64,000 nucleotides of DNA from Planctomycetaceae bacterium. Lineage in GTDB: Bacteria; Planctomycetota; Planctomycetia; Planctomycetales; Planctomycetaceae. The position numbers and the translations under genes were made by a program. Below are positions 27,094 through 34,471 of the stretch, in pieces. The notes under the pieces were generated by a model. The model ran no database searches and had not been told where the DNA came from. It saw nothing but the letters and a program-made list of their open reading frames with translations. The stretch is taken from assembly GCA_020638955.1 (NCBI GenBank), contig JACKHO010000001.1:1054001-1118000 (forward strand), given 5' to 3'. Each line of letters starts with the position of its first letter. Position 1 is the first letter of the stretch.

Positions 27094-27129
27094 GGCCTGA
27101 ACGGGGAGATACATTGCCGTTCAGCGGCC
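27094..27129 (+). other. Intercistronic hairpin between binding-protein and permease genes
   Basis: CTGAACGG (27097-27104) pairs perfectly with CCGTTCAG (27117-27124), extended by flanking GGC/GGCC with a single bulged C. It begins ten bases after the binding-protein stop. There is no T-run, so it is more likely an mRNA-stabilising or partial termination structure than a full terminator. Such hairpins are known to raise binding-protein levels over permease. Confidence 0.55.
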
Positions 27130-27280
27130 AGTTGATAACACGCCGGTTTGATCTGGCTCTAATTGGCAATCACGTTCTCGCAATCTCCGTACGCCGTTGG
27201 CGAGACGTGTTGTTCGTAATCCAACTCGGATATTTGCACATCGCAGCAAGTTCTCCAGCAGTAAGACAGCATTGCAAATC

Positions 27281-28915
27281 ATGAGAACCCTGGTTCGTTT
27301 TTATCAGTTACTTTCCCATGAGCGATTTGCGCGCTACCGCAACGAGTTAGGCATTCTGGCTGCGATCATTGTTGTCATGGCTGGAACGGCTGCACTCAGC
27401 CCCGCCTATTGGGCGTTGGGATCGCTGGCTGAAACCCTGAGAGTAATTCTCCGGGAATCGGCACTTGTGGGTATTTTTGCACTAGGCGCGGCCACCGTCA
27501 TTATCTCTGGCGGCATTGACCTTTCCAGTGGTTCGGTCATTGCGTTTAGCGGTATGTTCTTTTTCTGCATGCTCGTTTTGTTTGCGCCTGACAACCCGGT
27601 GAACCGGTTTACTGGTAAACCGGATATCGTCGACCGGTATGTTCGCGGGGCAATCAAGGAGCATGACGTCGATGAATCGGGTGGCCTGTCCCGCGAAGAG
27701 GCTGCAAAGTTGCCTTACGGCAATGAACTTGTTGATATTTTTCCGCAACTGAGCAGCGACTCAGAAGACTTTGAATTAGATGCCGCGAAGTTCGTACATC
27801 GCGATGCCCGAGCCCTGGTACTTGCCGACTTCTTGACCACATACGATTCCAATAATTCCGGCGGGCTGGACGAGGATGAGGTTGGTGCCTACCACGCAGC
27901 AAAGAAATCTTCCGTCGAACGACTCGACGAAGATGGAAATGGCGAACTTTCTATTCGGGAAATGGCATTCCGCTATGCGCCCGACACCAAGAACATTTCT
28001 TGGAGTCTCATTGCCGGGGCGGTTGTCGCAACTTTGGTTGTCGGATTTCTCATTGGCACATTTCATACTTGGTTGATTACCGTCGTCAATCTCCCACCGT
28101 TCGTCGCAACGCTCGCGTCACTTGTAGGTATTCGCAGTCTCGCAGAAATCCTCATCATTGAGCTGGCAGGCCTTCGTCTGGCCGATGGCCAGGACACTCA
28201 CAATATTACAATTGCAAACGAAACGTTGATTTCGGTGGGGGGGCGAAACTGGTGGTTTCCGTGCGTCGTCTGGCTGATTTTGTGTTTCGGATTGTGGGTG
28301 CTGTTGAGCCGAACTGTGGCTGGACGCCAACTGTATGCAATTGGTGGCAACGAAGAAGCCGCCCGCCTCAGTGGTATCCGTACTGAGAGGTTGAAATGGA
28401 TGGCCTACTGCATCAGCAGCATGACGGCTTCAATTGCTGGTATTTTCTACGTCTGTTACATCGGCGCTTCGAACCCTTCGTCAGACGGTATGGGATATGA
28501 ATTGAATGCCATTGCCTCTTCCGTTGTCGGTGGCTGCAGTTTGGCAGGAGGGGTTGGGACTGTCGCGGGCGTCATGTTGGGAACGGTGTTTCTGCAAGTG
28601 GTCATCGACTCCGTTGCCAAGCTGTTCAAGAGTCATCCTGATCTGTTCGAAGGCATGGTGGTTGGCTCGTTGGTGATTTTCGCGGTCGCGATTACCACCT
28701 TGAGGGAGAGCCGACACATCAGAAAGCAATTCTTTCCCGGCGCGTTGGGACTGTGTAATGTCGGAATTCTGAGTGTGCTGATGGGAATCGTCACTTCCTC
28801 CGTCGTGGCAGAAAACAGACTTACGACTGGTGTTGTCTGCGGCGTTCTCACACTAGTCGTGCTATCAGCCAAGGCAATTGCCGAGCGCGCTGCGCTGGCT
28901 AATGAAAACGCGTAA
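27281..28915 (+). CDS. RbsC-like ABC sugar permease with an inserted triple EF-hand domain
   Basis: 544 residues from ATG 27281 (TTG 27197 is an alternative). Residues ~20-100 and ~240-544 form the ribose-type permease: SGGIDLSSGSVIAFSG, LPPFVATLASLVGIRSLAEI, GRQLYAIGGNEEAARLSGI and NAIASSVVGGCSLAGGVGT. RbsC itself is ~320 residues. Between the third and fourth membrane segments lies a ~130-residue soluble insert with three textbook EF-hand loops: DVDESGGLSREE (129-140), DSNNSGGLDEDE (189-200) and DEDGNGELSIRE (216-227), each with ligands at 1, 3, 5 and 12 and Gly at 6. By parity of membrane crossings the insert should face the periplasm. About 100 residues after the core are a further membrane region. 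No ATPase gene is in view. Confidence 0.93.
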   Translation: MRTLVRFYQLLSHERFARYRNELGILAAIIVVMAGTAALSPAYWALGSLAETLRVILRESALVGIFALGAATVIISGGIDLSSGSVIAFSGMFFFCMLVLFAPDNPVNRFTGKPDIVDRYVRGAIKEHDVDESGGLSREEAAKLPYGNELVDIFPQLSSDSEDFELDAAKFVHRDARALVLADFLTTYDSNNSGGLDEDEVGAYHAAKKSSVERLDEDGNGELSIREMAFRYAPDTKNISWSLIAGAVVATLVVGFLIGTFHTWLITVVNLPPFVATLASLVGIRSLAEILIIELAGLRLADGQDTHNITIANETLISVGGRNWWFPCVVWLILCFGLWVLLSRTVAGRQLYAIGGNEEAARLSGIRTERLKWMAYCISSMTASIAGIFYVCYIGASNPSSDGMGYELNAIASSVVGGCSLAGGVGTVAGVMLGTVFLQVVIDSVAKLFKSHPDLFEGMVVGSLVIFAVAITTLRESRHIRKQFFPGALGLCNVGILSVLMGIVTSSVVAENRLTTGVVCGVLTLVVLSAKAIAERAALANENA

Positions 28916-28987
28916 TGGAAGCTACTTAGCATTCCTCGAGAATTCTTCGCGTACCGGCTTGGGGCGGTCTTTTTGACGATGGAGCAA

Positions 28988-29395
28988 CTACAACACGGAC
29001 TCAATAGCCTGGGCAATTCTTACGTACCCACAATCTCGGCATTCCTGCACTAACCCGGTGGCCTTTTCCAACGCCGACAATCGTGCTCCTCTTGAGACCA
29101 GTAGATCAACGGTTTCAATTTGTCCTGCAAGCGCTGCGATCCCCAAGGGTGATGACGACGTATTCTGCGTCACAATGTTTGGATTGGCGCCATTGTCCAG
29201 AAGTAACTTGATAGCTGGGACATGCCCGGTGGCGGCGAGTCGATGCAGGCACGTACTGCCATTCAGGACATCTGGGAAATTCGGGTCTGCTCCGGCAGTG
29301 AGCAGTTGAGAAATCTCTATGAGATCTCCGTTGGCCACTACATCAAGTAACCGCATACTGATGATAGACTTCGGTCCGATGATGTTCTCCCTCAC
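28988..29395 (-). CDS. Ankyrin-repeat protein
   Basis: 135 residues from GTG 29395; the in-frame ATG at 29356 (RLLDVVANGDL) is an equally plausible start. Three to four ankyrin repeats are visible: RLLDVVANGDLIEISQLLTA, STCLHRLAATGHVPAIKLLL then DNGANPN, and SPLGIAALAGQIETVDLLV then SRGARL. Such proteins mediate protein binding and often act as small immunity or regulatory factors. It is soluble, with no signal. The neighbour is a DUF1501 gene ending 54 bases upstream on the same strand. Confidence 0.8.
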   Translation of the reverse strand: MRENIIGPKSIISMRLLDVVANGDLIEISQLLTAGADPNFPDVLNGSTCLHRLAATGHVPAIKLLLDNGANPNIVTQNTSSSPLGIAALAGQIETVDLLVSRGARLSALEKATGLVQECRDCGYVRIAQAIESVL

Positions 29396-29449
29396 GAAAA
29401 CTCATCATTTCGGCGGCTCGTTTAGGCCGGAACACCCCACGAGACCACC

Positions 29450-30904
29450 TTACCCGATGATTGGGAAAATGGGTTCGGTGTGTTCTACGCCGACGAGTTT
29501 CTGGTCGAGACCGGAGTAGAAGTACGACAGCCGATTGGGGTCGAGTCCCATTTGGTTCAGGATGGTGGCGTGCATTCTGCGGACGTGCATTTTCTCTTCC
29601 ACAGCGCGGCTGCCGAGTTCGTCGGTACCGCCGAAGCTGACGCCCCCCTTAATTCCGCCGCCTGCCATCCAGGTGGTGAATCCGTAGGAGTTGTGGTCGC
29701 GTCCCGTGCCCTTGGCGTATTCCGCAGTCGGCTGACGTCCGAATTCGCCGCCCCAGACAACCAGCGTTTTGCTGAGCAGTCCGCGCTGCTTTAAGTCGGT
29801 GAGCAATCCAGCAATTGGCAGGTCCGTTTCTGCCGCGTGCAGATTGTGGTTGGCTTCCATGTCGGTGTGAGCGTCCCAGTTGGCGTCGTTGTGGTTGCCG
29901 CCTGAGTAGATTTGAATGAATCGCACACCGCGTTCGACCAGTCGTCGGGCGAGCAGGCACTGTCGTCCAAACGGTGCCGACACAGGATTATCGAGGCCGT
30001 ACAGTTTCTGCGTCGCCTGGGTTTCTTCTTCAATGTTGACGGCCTCGGGGGCGTGCTGCTGCATTTTGTATGCGAGTTCGTAGCTCGCAATACGGGCTGA
30101 CAAATTGCTGTTATCGGAACGTGAACCAAGATGGGCTTCGTTGTAGTCGCGCAGGGAATCGAGCAGTCGGCGCTGGGCTTCCATCGACATCCCTTCCTGC
30201 GGTTTCAAGTCGAGGATGGGTTCACCCTTCGACCGCATGACGGTCGCCTGATACGACGCCGGCATGAATCCGCTGGACCAGTTCTTGGCGCCGGAAATTG
30301 GGCCGCCGCGTGGGTCGAGCATGACCGTGAATCCGGGAAGGTTTTCGTTTTCGGAACCAAGTCCGTAATTGACCCACGATCCGAGGCAGGGGAATCCACT
30401 GAGGACGCGGCCAGAATTCATCATCAGCAGAGCCGAACCGTGAATGGGGCTCTCTGCCGTCATGGAATGCAGGAAGGCAATGTCATCGACGTGCTGCGCC
30501 TGTCCGGGGAACAAATCGCTCACCCACTTGCCGCATTCGCCGTACTGCTTGAACTTCCAGCGAGGTTCAACAATTCGTCCCTGGTTCTTGTGTCCACCAC
30601 GACCGAATGTTTTGACTTCGACAGTTTGATTGTCTCGACCGTACATGTCCGGCTTGTAGTCGAACGTGTCGATGTGACTTGGGCCGCCGTACATGAACAG
30701 GAAAATGCAGGCGGTTGCATCCGGCTCGAAATGCGGGTCTTTTGGAGCCAGGGGATTGGCGAACGGCGTGACACCATCGGCCGCGGCGGCCTGTGAGTCG
30801 AAGAACTCTTGTCCCAGCATGCCAGCCAGAGCTGTGCCGGTGAATCCACCACCAGCCTGCCACAGGAATTCACGTCGAGTACGTCCGCAAAAGTTCTGGT
30901 TCAT
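29450..30904 (-). CDS. DUF1501 (sulfatase-like fold) protein with Tat signal
   Basis: 484 residues. The N-terminus has the twin-arginine motif RTRREFLW followed by a hydrophobic stretch, so export in folded form is expected. The DUF1501 family has an alkaline-phosphatase/sulfatase-like fold: FLFMYGGPSHIDTFDYKPDM, RGVRFIQIYSGGNHNDANWD, KTLVVWGGEFGRQPT and GRDHNSYGFTTWMAGGGIKG are its signature blocks with metal-binding Asp/His. In planctomycetes these usually pair with a PSCyt1/DUF1549/DUF1553 gene. Here no partner is adjacent, unlike the copy at 51325. The substrate is unknown. Confidence 0.9.
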   Translation of the reverse strand: MNQNFCGRTRREFLWQAGGGFTGTALAGMLGQEFFDSQAAAADGVTPFANPLAPKDPHFEPDATACIFLFMYGGPSHIDTFDYKPDMYGRDNQTVEVKTFGRGGHKNQGRIVEPRWKFKQYGECGKWVSDLFPGQAQHVDDIAFLHSMTAESPIHGSALLMMNSGRVLSGFPCLGSWVNYGLGSENENLPGFTVMLDPRGGPISGAKNWSSGFMPASYQATVMRSKGEPILDLKPQEGMSMEAQRRLLDSLRDYNEAHLGSRSDNSNLSARIASYELAYKMQQHAPEAVNIEEETQATQKLYGLDNPVSAPFGRQCLLARRLVERGVRFIQIYSGGNHNDANWDAHTDMEANHNLHAAETDLPIAGLLTDLKQRGLLSKTLVVWGGEFGRQPTAEYAKGTGRDHNSYGFTTWMAGGGIKGGVSFGGTDELGSRAVEEKMHVRRMHATILNQMGLDPNRLSYFYSGLDQKLVGVEHTEPIFPIIG

Positions 30905-31066
30905 TATTCTTCAGTCGCTAACCAAGTTGCATCCCATCCGGACAACGCAAGGTTGCCATCGGGACCTGCTTATGGACATTTTATCGGGAATCGAGTCCGG
31001 GATGGCAAGGCAGATTGGATCTGGCTGATGTTTCCCGGAAATTGGATGTGTTGACGAGTTAAGCAT

Positions 31067-31205
31067 GTAGGCCGGAACGGAGCAAACACAAATGCCGCCG
31101 GAACTTCGGCCGCGGCCCCACGTCCCTCAAATCATCAGGTTGGAAAATGTTCGATTGCCGTTTGCGTAGTTCCGGCAGCAGCGTGCGGCCTGCGGTCCGG
31201 CCTAC
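31067..31205. repeat. Nested inverted repeat in a 312-base intergenic stretch
   Basis: Outer arms GTAGGCCGGA (31067-31076) and TCCGGCCTAC (31196-31205) match perfectly. Inner arms GCCGCCGGAACT (31094-31105) and AGTTCCGGCAGC (31168-31179) match at 11 of 12. The whole can fold into one long interrupted hairpin of ~139 bases. It lies in the gene-free stretch 30905-31216, just after the end of the leftward RND pump gene. It is probably a short palindromic element of the genome, possibly acting as terminator. I see nothing else in that stretch. Confidence 0.7.
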
Positions 31206-31216
31206 TGCCTACGCCG

Positions 31217-34200
31217 TTAGTGCGATGCGGGAAGTTCTGCGTCAAAATCCACATCAGCCGTTACCAGCACTCGTTCGGCGGCTTTTAAACCAAACAGCCA
31301 GAAGAGAGCCGGGTGAACGAAAAAGTCCAGCAGCGTCGAACTAATGAGACCGCCCAGAATGACCGTCGCGACGGGGTAGAGAATTTCTTTGCCGGGTTCG
31401 CCAGCAGCGAGCACGAGCGGCACGAGTCCAATGCCTGAGGTCAATGCGGTCATGAGCACCGGAGCGAGTCGTTCAAGGCCGGCGCGGACAATCATGTTCT
31501 TCGTGAGCCCTTCTCCCTCATATTTCACGAGGTGCAAATAATGGTTGAGGAGCAGAATCCCGTTGCGTGAAGCAATTCCTGCGAGCGAAATAAATCCCAC
31601 CATGGCGGCAATGGTCAGTGCCTGTCCCGTGAGCACAAGAGCGGCCACGGCTCCAATAAATGCCATGGGTAACGCGGCCATCACCTGGAGTGACAGGTTG
31701 ACGGAGCGGAACATCGAAAACAGCACGAGAAACACGCCCACGAGGGCGGCAAAGAACAAATAACCAATGACTTGACTCGCCGACTGCTGGCTCTCGAATT
31801 GTCCTCCGTATTCCAGGTAATAGCCGGATGGCAGTTCTTCGACAATGGGCTGTACCTTCATTCGAATGTCTCGGACGACGTCCACAACGCCCCGCTGCTC
31901 GACGTTGCACTGAATAACAATGCGGCGGCGCACGTTCTCGCGGTTGACCGTGTTCGGTCCGCCCGATTCGTAAATGTCGGCCAGCGAAGAGAGCGGCACG
32001 CGACCACCGCCGGGCAGGTCGATGGAAAGTCGCTTGAGTGCTTCGACATCTTCACGTGCGGCCTTGTCGAGACGGACGACGATGTCGTAGGTGCGCTGGC
32101 CATCGAGCACTTCGGAAATGACGTCACCGTTCATGGCGGTTTGCACGAACTGGTTGACTTCGTCGGGAGAAACCCCGTGCAGAAGCAGCTTGTGTCGATC
32201 GAGTTCGATGCGCAATTGTGGAATGGTGACCTGCGGCTCAACCATGAGGTCGGTGACGCCCGGCACTCCCTTGATGGCCGCTTCAATTTCCTTCGCGTGC
32301 TGCCGCAGCAGGACCAGGTCGTCACCGTACAGTTTGATCCCCACTTGAGCTTTCACCCCTGAGAGCATGTGGGAAATGAGGTGCGAAATGGGTTGTTCGA
32401 CGGCGGTGACGACTTCCGGGATTTCTTCCATGGCGTGCCGCAACTCATCGAGTTGTTCTTCGCGCGAACGTGGTGATTCGGGGTCGAGTTCGAGAATGTA
32501 CTCGCTCATGTTCACCCCTTCCGCGTGCTCGTCGAGTTCCGCTCGACCGGTGCGGCGGACGAAGTGCTTGAGGTCTTCAATTTGCTGCAGTCGTTGCTCG
32601 ACTCGATGGTTCGCTTCAGTCGAGGTGGCCAGTGATGTCCCGGGCGGAAGAATGACGTTGAGTTGCACGGCCCCTTCATTGAACGGCGGCAGGAAATCCT
32701 GATCCATATGCGTCACGAACACTCCCGCCAGGAGTACGGCAGTCAGTGTGACGAGCAAATTGAACTGCGGAAACGCGAGGCTGAAGCGAATGACGCCGCC
32801 GCCAACCCATTTGAGCAGACGGAGCAACAGGCCATCGACTTCTTCTTCCTTGCTTTCCGCCTGTTTTCCGAGGAGCAGGTACGACAGGACCGGGGTAATT
32901 GTGAGTGAGACCAGCAGCGAACAGAGAATTGACGTGATGTACGCCACGCCAAGTGGGGCGAACAATTTGCCTTCCATTCCGCTGAGGGCAAACAGCGGCA
33001 GGAACACCAGGATGACAATGAGCGTGCCGAAGACAATCGAATTGCGAATTTCGCTGCTCGCCAGATAGACAACCAGCAAAGGATTTTTCGGATTCGCTGA
33101 GTGCCGATTCTCTTTCAATCGGCGGAAAATATTCTCCACGTCAACAATGGCATCATCGACGAGTTCCCCAATGGCAACCGCCAGACCACCGAGAGTCATG
33201 GTGTTAATGGACAGTCCGAAAGCTGTGAAAATGAGGACCGTCATTGCCAGTGACAGCGGTATGGCCGTCAGGGTAATGAACGTCGTACGGAGGTCCATGA
33301 GGAACAGAAACAGAATAATGACCACGAGGAATCCGCCATCACGCAAGGCTTCGGCGACGTTCTCCACCGCCCGTTCAATGAACGACACCTGCGTATACAG
33401 CGGCATGATTTTGACGTCATCTGGCAGCGTGTCCTGCAGTTCTTTAATGGCCTCGAACACTTCGTAGCTGACGCGGCGCGTATCGGCGCCCGGTTGCTTA
33501 TTAATGGTGAGCACAATGGATGGTCCGCCAGTGAATTCGCCCGTTTCTTCATTGCGCACGAACGTGGCACTGTCGCCCCGTTTCGTTTGGGCCGCTTCAA
33601 CAACGGTGGCAATTTCGCCAAGGGAAAGGGGGCGATCATCCCGCATGGTGACGACGACGTTCTGCAGGTCTTCAATGCTCTGTACTCGTCCCAGCGAACG
33701 CACCAACAATTCGTTCGGCCCCTGCTGGTCGAGGTATCCCCCTGTGGCATTGCTGTTACTTTTGACCACGGCCTCCTTCACCTGCTGCAATGTCACGCCG
33801 TAATGCAGCAGTGTTTTGGGATCAACCAGCACCTGGAACTGCTTTCGCTCGCCCCCCATGGTGAAGACCTGGGCGACACCGGGGATGGCCAACAGGCGTT
33901 GCCGGACCACCCAGTCGGCGTCGGAACGTAATTCCATAGGGGAGTGTTCCTTGTCCTCACTCCACATCCCCAGCATAATGATTTGGCCCATAATCGACGA
34001 AATGGGCGCAAGTTGGGGATTTACCCCGGGCGGCAACCGCTCCTGAACCATTTGGAGCCGTTCCATGACGACCTGCCGGTCTTTGAGGATGTCGGTGCCC
34101 CAACTGAATTCGACGTAAATGACGGAAATTCCCACGGCAGATGAGCTGCGGACGACTTCGACACCATCGGCGCCGTTGAGTGCTGTTTCCAGCGGAAAGG

Positions 34201-34396
34201 TAATAAGCGACTCAATTTCCTCGGGCGCCATGCCGGGCGCTTCCGTCATCAAAACGACGCGGGGACGGTTCAAATCGGGGAAAACGTCAATGGGCATCAG
34301 GCCCGCTTGCCAAATCCCCGCTCCCACCAGCACAACGGCCACGGCAATGACGAGCAGCCGTTGTCGCAAGGCGAACCGGATTATTCCATTAAGCAT
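31217..34396 (-). CDS. CzcA/CusA-type heavy-metal RND efflux pump, inner-membrane subunit
   Basis: About 1059 residues from ATG 34396 (MLNGIIRFALRQRLLVIAV, the usual family start); GTG 34411 is an alternative. Twelve membrane helices in two halves, with two large periplasmic loops. Family blocks: DVFPDLNRPRVVLMTEAPGM, EIESLITFPLETALNG, and in helix 4 AIGELVDDAIVDVENIFRRL, whose acidic residues form the proton relay. These pumps export metal ions using proton influx as part of a tripartite system. No membrane-fusion or outer-membrane partner gene is next to it. The metal cannot be named from sequence alone. The gene is divergent from dnaX with 75 bases between. Confidence 0.9.
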   Translation of the reverse strand: MLNGIIRFALRQRLLVIAVAVVLVGAGIWQAGLMPIDVFPDLNRPRVVLMTEAPGMAPEEIESLITFPLETALNGADGVEVVRSSSAVGISVIYVEFSWGTDILKDRQVVMERLQMVQERLPPGVNPQLAPISSIMGQIIMLGMWSEDKEHSPMELRSDADWVVRQRLLAIPGVAQVFTMGGERKQFQVLVDPKTLLHYGVTLQQVKEAVVKSNSNATGGYLDQQGPNELLVRSLGRVQSIEDLQNVVVTMRDDRPLSLGEIATVVEAAQTKRGDSATFVRNEETGEFTGGPSIVLTINKQPGADTRRVSYEVFEAIKELQDTLPDDVKIMPLYTQVSFIERAVENVAEALRDGGFLVVIILFLFLMDLRTTFITLTAIPLSLAMTVLIFTAFGLSINTMTLGGLAVAIGELVDDAIVDVENIFRRLKENRHSANPKNPLLVVYLASSEIRNSIVFGTLIVILVFLPLFALSGMEGKLFAPLGVAYITSILCSLLVSLTITPVLSYLLLGKQAESKEEEVDGLLLRLLKWVGGGVIRFSLAFPQFNLLVTLTAVLLAGVFVTHMDQDFLPPFNEGAVQLNVILPPGTSLATSTEANHRVEQRLQQIEDLKHFVRRTGRAELDEHAEGVNMSEYILELDPESPRSREEQLDELRHAMEEIPEVVTAVEQPISHLISHMLSGVKAQVGIKLYGDDLVLLRQHAKEIEAAIKGVPGVTDLMVEPQVTIPQLRIELDRHKLLLHGVSPDEVNQFVQTAMNGDVISEVLDGQRTYDIVVRLDKAAREDVEALKRLSIDLPGGGRVPLSSLADIYESGGPNTVNRENVRRRIVIQCNVEQRGVVDVVRDIRMKVQPIVEELPSGYYLEYGGQFESQQSASQVIGYLFFAALVGVFLVLFSMFRSVNLSLQVMAALPMAFIGAVAALVLTGQALTIAAMVGFISLAGIASRNGILLLNHYLHLVKYEGEGLTKNMIVRAGLERLAPVLMTALTSGIGLVPLVLAAGEPGKEILYPVATVILGGLISSTLLDFFVHPALFWLFGLKAAERVLVTADVDFDAELPASH

Positions 34397-34471
34397 CTCA
34401 GATGATTCCACTTCAAGGGCGAAGGCGCTTATGATACCACTTTGGACCGAAAAGTCTCAAAGGGGAATTCT

